Source of the DNA: Leucocoprinus leucothites | Lineage: Eukaryota; Basidiomycota; Agaricomycetes; Agaricales; Agaricaceae | NCBI GenBank assembly: GCA_013368445.1 | Contig: JAACJO010000002.1 | Coordinates: 868,001-932,000 of the forward strand | Reading direction: 5' to 3' | DNA length: 64,000 bases | In this document: positions 35,652 through 47,373 of the stretch, piece after piece | Position numbering within the stretch: position 1 is the stretch's first letter | Layout: each line of letters opens with the position of its first letter | Notes under the pieces: model-generated | Told to the model about the DNA's origin: nothing | Seen by the model: only the letters and a program-made list of their open reading frames with translations | Database searches by the model: none | Made by a program: the position numbers and the translations under genes

Positions 35652-38600
35652 ATGAACAAGTGCCCTGATAAACCCTTGGTTGTGAAATGTTCGTTTAATG
35701 GGAGGCATAAGCGCATCACATTTCACTCGGCTCGCAATTGCAGTTATGAGATACTGCGGCATAAGGTAGCGGATGATTCAGTTCGCGTTCATTTGTTTGT
35801 TCCGGGTTATGGACCAAATTTGTCAGGTTGACCAAGCGTATTCGCTTTATGGAACGGCGTACATCATCGCATGGAAAGACGATGACGGCGAAATCACAAG
35901 TATACACAGCGATGACGACCTAATCGAAACCGTCAACTATTTTCAAGGTGGCGACGATGCCCCCTTATCCTCCGCAGCCTCAATCCTTTCTGGGAAGAGT
36001 TTTGGTGGCCGGAAAATTACGATCCGCGTCGATGTCAGCATGGAATACGAGGGGCCAAGCCTCTCAGACACCTCCTCACTTGCTAGTTTCGACGACTTTA
36101 GGGGACGCAACACTAGCCAGCATTCCTTCTCGATACCAGCTCCTCAAGGTGAACCCGAAGATGATTCCGTGACCGTTAGCTCCAAGGATTTCGGCTCCAA
36201 CTCGCTGCGCAGGACACCTCCTTCTCAAGTCAGTAATCCGTTCGACGGGGATGATGCTTCGAGTCCCGAATCATTCACTTCCCCAATGCCATCCTCCCAG
36301 GGAAAGAAGCCTCATCATTCAGAGTTGTCGCAAGACTCTGGAGAGCTGATTGAACGCGCTTCCGACTTCACCTTCTCTGACGGAAGTCTAGTCTCTAACG
36401 CCGCCCATCGATATCCAGAAGATCCTTCCGCCGTTTTCGAGCAATTAAGGCTTCAAGATGCCTTGAGCGATGCTTCAAGCGTTCACCGCGATATAGGAGG
36501 GAATGCTCGTGGTCAAGCATGGTTGAAAGAGCAGGAGGAGCGTGTAATTGTGTCCAAGCTAGGCATGTTGCCTCAGCCTTCGGAATCCGACGACGCGTCC
36601 TTCTCTCTCAATGACGGTTTGGATGGCGACCTCGCCTTGGAGCGGAATAATCGGGGCTCTTATTACTACACCTACACCTATACCGCCAGCTCCCAGGGCC
36701 AGGACGAGAATTCATATCCAGAATATCCCGAAGTCGGGCAGAGCGAGAATGGGGTTCTACCTGAACCTATGCAACCACGACCATCGTCTATGCACTTGAA
36801 CTGGGTAGCATCTCAACAAGCCAATCTCAGACGCGAACTCAGACCATCTCCCTCTGCACCATCCCTCAACACCTACCACTCTGATCCTCTCCCTGCCCGA
36901 CGTTCCAGTACACCGTTGGATGATCCATTCGCTTACGAATCCAAGGACCTCCCATTCGTACCCCTCTCAGAGCCACCTGAGAACATTCTGACCGATTGTT
37001 CGAATTGTGGTGTCATGCTCGACACCATTCGCTATGTATGCTCGACATGCGGCGAGAAGGAGCCGAAGCAACGAATCACAGCAAGCAAGGGCAAGGGAAG
37101 GGATACGGCAGATCCTCATGGGAGTACCCACGACCCAATACATCACAATTGCAGCAATTCTTACCTGTCCATGGTTGGTAGCTACGAAACCACATATCCC
37201 CCACCTCCCCCGACAAATGGCGCCTTCAGCTCCTCCCCTACCATAGTTGGGAGTTTAGAATCTTTGTCGCATTTCCGACAATACCATCATTCTCAGCACC
37301 CTCAACCACCTCAACATCCATCGCGACCCCTACATAGTCTTCCCTCCTTGTCTTCATTCCCATCCTTGTTTGGTTTGTGTAGGCCCTTTGGTTGCCCACC
37401 TGCGACCCAACCCCATATTACATCCCATGCTCCTGTCATTGTTGGCTACGAACTATGCCCACAATGCATTAATACCGCTGGTCGTGACCATGCCATTTTT
37501 GCAGCTGCACCTGGCCCCGCTGTTCCATCATCGCCTGAGGACCCGCAGCAAGCTCTCAGTTGGCGTAAAGCGGCACCAAAGAAGGGTCATCTTCGTCACG
37601 CGTATCACGAAAAACTATGGGGTCAACGCGGTTGGGAGAATGTTGGTGAGTCAGACCGGAGTTTTATCGATAATCCTTTCTTGATTGGTGGATCTGACTT
37701 GTCTGCGCCGCAGTCCAGGAAGAAAGCTCGGTATCAACATGTTCGACATGTTCGGCTGTCACATCGTCTCAGAGATATAAATGTGCTGTGTGCTCTAGAA
37801 TCAGCTTGTGTCGCGCGTGCTATAGGTAGGTCACGTTGAATATGCCCCCCTGCTTCGCCCTGATCCTGTTCTATAGCCAAGTTCACGATATCCATCCTTC
37901 CCATCCTTTCATTCTTGTTCCAGACAAACCGAAGAGGTCACTTAGTGAGCCCGATTTCATGGCAAACCAAAATTTCGATCCCGGAGAAGAGCAATGTAGG
38001 GTCTCTCTCCCATGAACGTGAGCTGCGGTTGATAACCTCCTTACTCTCTTAGCCATGAAACATCCCGGAGTACAGTGCTTCCAGTATGTGCTTCCTATTG
38101 CAATCTTAGTAAAGTCTCTTACCTCTTTTCCGCAGCTGCATGCGTGACATCTTTGGCGCTCGTTTCCACTGCGCAATCTGTCCCGATGTTGATATATGCT
38201 CCAACTGCGAATCAGCTGGACTTCCGGGGAATTTGCATTCATCAGAAGGCGGCCATGACTCCTCGCATATATTGATCAAAGTAAGCCTGTCGTTTTCGCT
38301 CACGTTATGCACATCCGACTTACTAGCACCTCCACGGTAGATACCGTTCCCACTGGGCACGACACAAGTATGTATGTTACCCTAGGTGGCTTAAATGTGA
38401 TTTTAATCGTTGCTCTAGGTCCAAAATGCCAGCCGACGGGCGATTCTCCTTTGGAAAGTACGAGATGCCGCAAATGTCGGTTACCCTGCTGCCGGGCATG
38501 AGTCTACACAAGATATGGCAAATTACGCAGGAACCGTGGTTGGAACAGGATCTTCAAGCACTACATTGCTTGACTCACCCGATAATCACCAGATATCCTG

Positions 38601-39376
38601 CAATCAGTGCCGTTCGGTTCGTGTACCTCATCCATCGGCCTCTCTCTTGCTGATGTATCACTGCAGCCCATTGTTGGCGTTCGTTATCAATGTGCTCACT
38701 GCCCTTCACTACCTACCTCCTACAATCTAGTAAGCGCTTTCCGTCAGTCTTGCACTAAGGACACACCCTTACTGTTATTTTTCTAGTGCACCAACTGTGA
38801 ATCCCGCTCTTACATCATTCACGACCCAATGCATATTTTCTTCAAGCTTCCTCGGCCTGTGCAGCACCCAATTCAGTCTCCTTTCCCACTATTGACTCAA
38901 CTGTAAGCTCTTTCTGATTTTTGATTCTGCTCCATTGGATTGCTAATTTTGTGCAGGTACCGAATTCCCGCAGGCCCATCCACTCCTCTCATTCGCCAGA
39001 ACGATCCTCGAGGTGCGCAGTCGAGTGACACATGGTTATTCTCCCAGGCTGACATCTTTCCCAGCATATTTAAAGCAATTGAAGCATGAGAGCGCTATCT
39101 GCGATCGGTGTATGGACCGGATACAAGGAGAATGGTTTCATTGCGTGTACTGCCCACAGGATCTTTGCGAAACTTGCGAAGCGCTTGACACCCATGATGA
39201 CACGCATTTCTTTGTTGTTTTCAAGTCAAACATCAACATGCTGGAATTTAAGTGGGTGTTATTTTTCTGTCGTTGAGTGTAAGGCATCTCATGGTTGGCA
39301 CGATAGAAATTTTGTCCACTTGGATGAAAACCGGCAGATGCCAATTCTTCAGTATCCTGTTTATCAGAGGTCTTAA
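35652..39376 (+). CDS. PB1 and multi-ZZ zinc-finger protein (NBR1-like)
   Basis: A 1018-residue protein from 13 exons: 35652-35765, 35827-37645, 37714-37825, 37877-37995, 38053-38083, 38136-38280, 38341-38367, 38419-38616, 38667-38729, 38787-38902, 38957-39012, 39065-39251 and 39307-39376 (3057 nt). The N-terminus is a PB1-like fold (KPLVVKCSFNGRHKRITF ... YIIAWKDDDGEITSIHSDDD). A long acidic, Ser/Pro-rich middle follows, then four or five ZZ-type modules with CxxC pairs: CSTCSAV ... CAVCSR, CFHCMRD ... CAICPDVDICSNCE, SCNQC ... CAHCPS, and CDRCMDR ... CVYCPQDLCETCE. PB1 plus ZZ repeats is the NBR1/p62 selective-autophagy receptor layout, but I do not see an FW domain, so NBR1-like is a resemblance only. 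The last exon was chosen because it joins LEFK to a conserved-looking LQYPVY tail. Confidence 0.82.
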
Positions 39377-39529
39377 GGCTTAACGATTCTTGCCGATTTT
39401 TTCTTTGGAATTTCATGGTCATGTTTCACATCGCCCAACTTGTAGCTTTATTCTTGTTGAGTATTCTGTACGCTACCCATTTACAAAGGGTTCCATATAA
39501 TATTACACGTGTAGGAACAGTGGCTTGGT

Positions 39530-40132
39530 CTAGCCCTTTTTGAAGCCTAATTTTGGTGGGTGAGCAGGAAGTGTATGGACAGAAAATTAAAACATACCCA
39601 AGCGTCTTCTCTCGTAGAATAAGTCTGTTCTACTCGCTCCTAGATTAACAATCTTGGGACAGCCGTCTCTATCCTTCTCCAGGCGCGAGCATTCGGCACA
39701 ATAATACGCGTCGGAAATACCTAAAAAATATTGTCAGTCTGCAGATTCATGGCGATAGAGGCGTCTGTTACTTACCAGGAGCACCACAAATAATGCACCG
39801 TCCTCCATAGGTACCAAAGTTACATTCGTCACAAATCCTTACGAGGGTTTCTGGCCGCACATATGAGTCACAGACTGGGCTTGGAAAGTAGAATGGATAA
39901 GTGTAACCGTAGAGCGTTGTAGAATATATCGAAGCTTACCATTTACCGTCGCACTTCTCACATAAACGGCCGATGGCTAAAGCGGGATGGTCAGAAATTG
40001 AAGAGTTAAGGGGTCATAGTGTACGCACCAATGCCAGGCTGACGTCTACACATGATTAGATCTAAATATTCGGATTAGTTTTCATGAGCTTATATCAAAG
40101 GAGAGGAACATACCGGGATGATGTTTCGACAT
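39530..40132 (-). CDS. RDS3: PHF5A/RDS3 splicing factor of the SF3b complex
   Basis: A 110-residue, almost invariant zinc-knuckle protein of the U2 snRNP SF3b complex that holds the branch-point region. It is spliced from six small exons: complement of 39530-39546, 39598-39720, 39776-39879, 39940-39976, 40029-40061 and 40114-40132 (333 nt). The product starts [20 protein letters not shown] and contains [27 protein letters not shown] and [16 protein letters not shown], the three-zinc knot pattern, ending YERRRLGFKKG. No single exon exceeds 123 nt, so it is invisible to long-ORF searches. It is convergent with the ZZ gene, with 153 bases between stops. Confidence 0.95.
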
Positions 40133-40521
40133 GGTGAAGGTGAACGAGGTGTTGCGGTAAGTGAGTACTCTTAAGTAGGAAATACTTGAACGAAGAGCCC
40201 TTATAGCTGTGCTGACAAATACAAAGGTAGGGTTTGTCAGCATACAGATACTGCTTAGTAATGTGCTCAACTCTCGGTCAGTCGCCGGTTATCGTCGGGA
40301 CGTTGTTCGATGCATCGTCCAGGCAGCTCATGAAGGTCATTCCAGCTTTCGATACCGAACGTTAGATTGGCGTGTCGTTGATACATAATTGGATTTGGAT
40401 TATGTGTGGGTAATTGACTAGTAGCACAAGTAGAAAAGATATGACAGCGATGAAACAAGTCCAATGGAAAAGTTATAGAACGATGAAGAGGTTTAATGCA
40501 AGGATACAAGATGGTCGGGGA
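40133..40521. other. Intergenic between UFD4 3' end and RDS3 start
   Basis: About 390 bases, both neighbours on the minus strand. It should hold the RDS3 promoter and the UFD4 terminator. No gene or conspicuous motif is visible. Confidence 0.5.
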
Positions 40522-43500
40522 TTATGATAGGTGGAAGCTTCCAACACCCTCCTGCATAGCAACTTTCAACTTCTCGCGCATTACAGTCTTGGAACTGTAG
40601 TCTGGTAACTTGAGGTAGTTAACACAAGTCATGACACTTGGGAGATAATCATCAGATTTGAGGGGCGCCTCGTGAGGTTTGCGGACAACAGTGAAAGGGG
40701 GGTTAAGTCCACGGAAGCCTATAGCAGTGATCAACCTCAGAGAAACGTAGGATCAGGGAGATTTCTTACCGCCAATGGGAAGCTTTGGGCTTCCAGTGAT
40801 AAACTGTAGATAGCCACGGCGGGTGGAAACATCGTATTCCGACATAATTTCAATGAGGTCTCGAATTGCTCGACTCTCAACATTGAAGCCATGATCAGCT
40901 TTGAGGGCTTCAGACAATGCTAATGAACAAGTTAAACAGGGTAGGAGGACATCAAGCACAAGACTCACTCTCAACACTCCAATCCTCGTCCGAATTACCA
41001 AAGAGCATAACAAGCTCGTCAGCAGTAAAAGTCTTGAGATCATTAACAGGGAAAACTTTTGAAAATCCTTCTTTGAATGCTTGAACCTGTGTTTGAACTC
41101 CTTTTCCGATGATGGCATCTATGACCTCCGAGATGTACTCTTCCACGTTGTTGACAGTTACGGGAACATTCTTGCCCCCAGGCTGAATATACTAGGTAAG
41201 CAAATTGGTCAGAAGATCAAATCTACGTGACATACGCGCAGTTCAATATCATATCCCGGGAGAGTGAAGTCCAACGACAGGTCTTCGACGTTTGCTGATT
41301 CAATCTTCGCTATCTTGCTCAACAACTGATCGGCCAATAAGTCACCGGACAAAGCAAGTAGGTAAGGACGCTTACCTTGTCTTTCTGAGCACGATTCTGT
41401 TCTATAGCAATGTTTCTGAGCTTCTCAAGCGAGTTAGCAAGGTCGATATCAACAAGCTATACAAGTAATGAGTATATGGCTACTTCAGAGAGTATAATTG
41501 TTGCATACCCGAAGAGAAGCGATAGTCAAAGGAACTTCCTCGTCAAGAATGAACTTAAGGAAGACCTTGTTGAAAGTTAAATCAATGATACGGGAATCAA
41601 GCATGGCCTTTGCGACGAATTGGCCAATGATACGGAGGACATGAGTCCCTTTGCTAAGATAGAATTAGCGTTACATGCCCTTCCGAGGAGGCTCTAAGAC
41701 TTACTGGCCGCCATCATTATTGGGTTCTTCTGGTTGGACTGGTGCAGGGTACAAGCCGGACGGGTGACTGACATAGACACCAGTTCCGGTAGTATCGGCA
41801 TCTCGCCAAACTTTGAGATCTTTGCGGGCAAACTCTTTTGAAACCAACGAATAAAACTCAAGCGTTGGGCCAAGCCCGGTTCCCACTTCCTCAAAGTACT
41901 CGACCTCCAGAATCGACGATGACGACCCATAAAGTTCGAATACTTTCACTGCGGACTCCAGTATATGTTTCCGTGATATCCGAACTTTTTGGCGTTGCAG
42001 GCGACCAAGGAAACCAATCCCATCATCGCGTCTTGAAGTGTCTTGGCCACGGGTTTGCTGGCTTTGCCACTTGATGATCAGACGAGCATAACCAAAGGAC
42101 GTGGACTGGAGGAAATTGTAACGAGTAGCGAACGGGAAAAGGAAAGGGAAGTGCTGAGGTAGATCTAGGGCCCAATCAGGAAGACACGAACTACAGGAGA
42201 CGCTCAGCGCTCGCTCAGGGAGGCCAGAAGAAACACTAACCTGGCAACAATCATGGGCTCTTCTAGCTGTCTTGTGAGCTTAGCAGTGAGCTTGTTGTTA
42301 ACGAACGCAGTGTCGAGCAGGAATTGCTTCTCTCCAGCAGACACAGGACGTTCCGCTTCCAAGGTGTTAAGATGATAAAGAACGCGAAGCAGCCGTAAAA
42401 TCTTAGTGTAAGGTGCGTCCTCTGGTAGAGATGACAAATTGGGAGTGACTGGGCGAGTGCGATTGCCGTCATCCGAGCGTGCTTCGGAAGATGGCTGTGG
42501 GCCAGGAACTTTTTTGTATTTTACGGTGTAAACGCCTTGCCAGAGCATGCTTGGAGGAAGGGATCCCGACTTTTTGCGCATCTCATGCTGGTGGATAGCA
42601 CCATATATGGTAAGATCCAATGGTAACATGTGATCGTCCATGGAGAACTCCAAATGCCAATCCGTTGGCTTCGCTTTCAAGGCTGCGGCATAGGAAGTAC
42701 GGGTATTGCGAGACGACCGTGTCGGTGTCGCTTGACCATCTCTGACTGTTGAGCTAGGTGTAGCCACGCGCGTACCATCAGGTGTTTGTGCTTCAATCCT
42801 CGAGCCGTCTTCAGCGACATTAACTGTAATTGTCTTCTCCGTGATTGAGTTGTCGGAATCTTCGTCATCAAACACTTCCGCATCTATTTCGTCGTCATCG
42901 GCAAAATCATCGGCAAGCTCAGAATCCACTAAAGTGTCACTGGGTGTAGGACCACTTTGGATAGCTCCAGAAGTAGAGGTGACAGCAGCAGGCTCTCCCA
43001 TCACGGTGTCCTCGTCCTTGGTTTCTCGAGCGTCTGTTGAATCCTCGTTACCTGCCAACTTGGCCAATCGCTGACTACGCCTCCGGCCCATGGTTTGTCC
43101 ACTAGATGTAGATGCGCTGTTTGCAATGGACGACGTAGCAGTTTTCTGAATAGGCTCCTCTGAGCGTGGTGAACCAAAACCTGAGGCCGCGAGTGCTGCA
43201 AGCATGCCTGACAATCGAGAGCCTCCACCGATCAAGCCGGATACTCGCGGTCTGAGGTAATCATGTAGTGCCTGGAAAGTTGCGATAGCATGAATTGATA
43301 CCACAATGTTCTGGAGGCTCCGTGGTGTATCAGAGTCTTCTGCCGCAACTAGGCGAAGGCGGAGCTGACGCGCTAGAAGAGATGGCGAGCTTCTTTTCGA
43401 GTCTAAAACATCAAAGGTCAAAACCTATTGGGTCAGACGACGAACGGAACACACCATCACTGTTCTGTGAAACGGTAGTGACGTCAAAAGATTCCATTCT

Positions 43501-46500
43501 CGTGAGGCTTTCCTGCAGCTTCTTGACCAGTACGGCAAAAGCAGTCTGTCCTCCATTAAGACTCTTGACCTTGCGATTGGAGAAAGCGTCGAGGAATAGT
43601 TCTCTACGGCGGTTAACTGGAACTACGGGAGCATAAATAGACTGTGGAACAATAGAGATCATGACACTCACCAGAATAAGCCTCATCCGTGGCATAGCTC
43701 AACAAAGAGTCAGCCACGCCTCCTTGTAGGAGCTCGAAACTTGAAATTGATGTTCGGGCAGAAGAAAATAGGTCGGACAGTTCCCAAAGGGCTTCGTTGA
43801 GGTCCTGTTCAGTCGCATTTCTGAGAGATAAGCGCACAACAAGACTACGAAGATGATCAAAGGAAGCGTCGTTAGACGCCTCTTCTTCCCCTGTCAAGTA
43901 CTTAAACTGAATGACGCGGCAGCGGAGAGTAATAGCATCCTCAGGATCGAGAGCCAGAGAGTTGAGTTTCTTGTAACCTGGTATCGTCGCGGGAGCAGTC
44001 ATAACAGGAATAGGAACAATTCCAATCCCTAACTCGGAAGGTTCAGGAGTGTCCTTGTCTCCGCTCTTCTCTTTATCTTTATCTTTCTCCTTCTCCTTCT
44101 CCTTCTCCTCTTTTTCCTTCGTTTTGGATGAAAGAAGAGGCCTCTCTGCAATGGATTCAATCTCATAAAACACGCCCTCGCGACGGAAGGCTGGCTTATA
44201 CAGCTGGGAAACCTTGCTCATGAGAAGGTCAACGAGCTGCAGCGCGGATATGACAAGAGATGGATGGTCTTTTGATGAGAGGATCGACGAGGCAAAGGTG
44301 GCGATGGGGACAAACTGGAAATTGCCATCAGGACTTGCAACGGAGGAACAACTGCATCGAACTCACCATGAAAACCTGTTTGATCGCGTCGGCGTCCAAG
44401 AAACTGACTGCCTTAAGCAAGCCCGTTAGAGTCTTAATTCGGACCGGTGTAATGACGCTGGCGGCATAGACATCAATGAGGATGGGCATGAGCAACTGTA
44501 CAAAGCGTCCGACAACGACAGGTTTCGAACGAAGCATTTCGGTCCTATCGGGCGGATTCTCTTTGGTGGGTACTGATGTTGATGCTGATGCTGATGCTGA
44601 TGTCGATGGCGTTTCTTCTGACTCTTGTGTAATCTGCTCCGTATTAGCAGATGGTGTTGGTGCGTCTCCTTCAGCAGTAGGTGTTGCAGCTTCTGGAGGG
44701 AAAGATGTCGTGAGCGTTGAAGTCTGCGCAGCTTGTCGAGCAGCAGCCCTGTCTGCTTTCGCTTTCGCTTTCACTAGACGCGCCAGAGATTTCTCTGTAT
44801 AGGCCTTGTGATCAAAAACGCCATCTTATCCTCGAGAATCAGCTCTGAACTAATAAAGGTTCAAATAACTACATACCTTTGGGGAGCGGAGGGAGCAATT
44901 CCGAGATCAAACTAAGGGTTTCTTCAACCTGATCCTTGGGTCGGTGGGCAAGATTCTCCATCACGGCCATATCCGCCAAACCTCCCCCCAGACCTTGACC
45001 GCCGTTGGCATCTCCTTGTTCGTTTTCACCGTGGCCCACAGCTGATGGAAGGACGCCGGTCAGTATTTGGTAGAGCGTATCGACGATATCAGCCTCCAGC
45101 AAAGAGATAGTGATCTTGGGACTGGCCCTCGCGGATGTAGCCAGCGCGCGAAGTAGAAGAGTAAAGGTATTTGATGCGATCAAAGGCGAACCACTGGCAG
45201 GCAGGAGGAGTTGATTGACGGCCCTGATCAAGTCTTTGTCAACCAGCGATTCTAGATTCTCGATGGAGGAACGGTAATAAGAGTCAATAACCCGAATGAC
45301 GCAAAGGCAAGCAAATTCGACCAGTCTTTGATCAGAATACGACAAACAGCCGCGAATGATTGGCCAGACACCCTTGACCATGTTGAAGTGCTCTGGAGAT
45401 ACATTCCGACAGCAATTTGCCGCCGCCTGCAAAGCCGTCCTCTGTACAGCAATAGAGAAGAAATCCAAATAATTGAGCAAGGCGGCCAAGCCACCTTCTC
45501 TGACAATAGAAGAAGGGAATTCTTCAGAAATCTTCTCCATGGTCTAGCGAAAAATGTCGGATCAGAAGGAGAAAAAAAACAAAGCGGCGAGATGAAACAT
45601 ACACTAAGAGTCTGCTCCGCGAGATCGATATATGATATCTCTATTAGCTTGCTGCACAGTACAGGTATGGCACCATGATACACGACGGTGTGAGCAACGC
45701 CAGGAAGCGCCTCCATGAGGTTGGCGAGGCAGCGACATGCAAGCACTTGGGCCTCGAGGTTTTCGTCCCCTTGGTAGGTGCCTCCTCGGCTCATAGCTAG
45801 AGCAGCAGCGAGTTGCGCGTCCTCATCTTGTTCCTGGTCTTCGTCACCATCTTCATCGTCTTCGTCATCATTGACACCCTTTCCTCCCAATATCCGGACT
45901 AATTCACGGACATACTGTTCGACCGGGAATGACCCAGCTAAAGTGTCTTCCGTACTGATACTAAGCAATTCGCTTAACTCTTGTAGCGTAAGCAACCGAG
46001 TGGTCGGATCTGCTGTTACTTTGATATTACCGAGCATACTCTTGAGGCGTGATGTTAACGACACCATGTATGATCCAAACTGCCGGATATCACCTCCGCC
46101 GAGGAAGGCCATAGCAGCATCGAAGTCATTTAGAGATCCACCTGTTCCTTCACCCCCGGGCTCGTCATCGTCATCGTCATCGAAGTGGTTATCATCAGCG
46201 CTTCCCTGATCATCATGCGGGATGTCACAGTCTGCTTTCTGACCCCCATCGTCCATATGTTCTTCTACGTGCGGTTCAACATCTCCATCTGCTTTTTTTG
46301 TAAATCCTGCATCGACCATCTCGACGTCCTCATCTTCCAGGCGTGAAGTGCTAGCAAGTTTGGACTTCCCAACAGCCTTGCCTCTAGTAGGCTTCGTACT
46401 GTCGGGTTACATATAAGCCCAAGTGTCAACTTATAAATGAACTGCACCATACCTTGCTTTGCGCGGCATATCGTGAGTTTGTGATGAAATTGCGGAGGAT

Positions 46501-47085
46501 CTAAGAGAATACGAGGTTCTTTGACGCTTCGTGGATGGGCCTGCAGAATCGTCTTCTGGAGCAGGTTCAGGAGCTGCGCGTTTCTTTCCTTTAGGGTCCT
46601 TTACTGGTTCGTTGATGGTAAGAGGAGTGTTTGTAGTGGCGGTACGACGTGAACTGAGGTAAGGTAAGCTCCATCAGCCACAGTATCCGATTTAGCACAT
46701 CACTGGCCACACACCGTTTGTTGCTGCGCGAAGGAGTCTCGTCAACAATTTCCTTGCCTTTACCTTTGGCTGAATTCGTGTCTCTAGTTCGTTTGCTTTT
46801 AATTGTAGTTACGGCGGAACGGGTGTTTCGAGTGTTTGAGGTCTCTCCGGTGGCTGCAAGGGATGCGACGAGCTCCTCGGCACCTGTGGTGTCAAGTTCC
46901 TTTCCTTTCCCCTTTACTTGAGATTTCTGTTTCGCTGCTTTTACTCGTGCACTTGTTCGCAAGGATCTGTACTCTCCAGGGACTGAAGAAGTCGAAGGGT
47001 CTTGGTGGGTTGTGGGCTGTGGAAGAGCGGTAGATACACTAGAGCTGCTTTCGGCTTCTGGATGATGGACTGGTTGTGAATCCAT
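40522..47085 (-). CDS. UFD4: HECT-type E3 ubiquitin ligase, UFD4/TRIP12 family
   Basis: A large multi-exon gene on the minus strand whose product marks ubiquitin-fusion and N-degron substrates for the proteasome. It starts [16 protein letters not shown] (exon 46715-47085), then 46453-46653, 45603-46398, 44877-45543 and further exons. The N-terminus is basic and disordered (KGKGKE, SNKR). Next come an acidic stretch and an armadillo-like helical region ([38 protein letters not shown]) typical of TRIP12/UFD4. A WWE is not evident. The C-terminal HECT domain carries [40 protein letters not shown] and [13 protein letters not shown], whose Cys (codon 40624-40626) is the expected thioester site; the protein ends EGVGSFHLS. 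Low-complexity tracts encode [15 protein letters not shown] near 44.08 kb and alternating Ser/Ala near 44.6 kb. Confidence 0.93.
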
Positions 47086-47373
47086 TTAGTTCATATACCC
47101 AGCCATCGATCCCGGTGTCTGAGCGATGAAGTAGAGATCTGGAGCACCTGGCAGCGAGAGATGGAAGTTAAGTAGAAACAGTGACGAGTCTGACTTCCAG
47201 GGAAATCTCCTCGCTTATATAAGCAGATGGCCCCGACCTCAAGCCGTGCGCTGACTCAACATAATAAAAATATGGGGTCCCCTTTGTCAAGTCTACCTCA
47301 AAATTCACTAATGAAAACAATGGACTATTGTACAAAAATATTCTTGGTCAATGAAATGTGAGATGCCAAGTTT
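47086..47373. promoter_or_regulatory. UFD4 upstream region
   Basis: A 288-base spacer between the UFD4 ATG and the aminotransferase stop, both minus strand. A TATATAA-like string lies near 47216-47222. It probably combines the UFD4 promoter with the neighbour's terminator. Confidence 0.4.

Larger units (their letters stand above)
31256..37470. repeat. Recent segmental duplication, right (presumed source) copy
   Basis: Source-like copy of the block also found at 16,821-20,975. It holds the RBR promoter, the intact RBR copy B and the first two-thirds of the ZZ gene. I regard it as ancestral because both genes in it are open and the ZZ gene continues naturally beyond the edge. About 35,160-37,232 has no counterpart in the left copy. 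Confidence 0.65.

Noticed and set aside
42841..43074. Plus-strand Ser-rich ORFs opposite UFD4 (also 44476-44802 and 45778-46209)
   Set aside because: Antisense shadows of acidic and repetitive UFD4 codons.
44575..44615. GATGCT microsatellite as a structural repeat
   Set aside because: It lies in frame in UFD4 and encodes a short Ser/Ala linker; ordinary low complexity.
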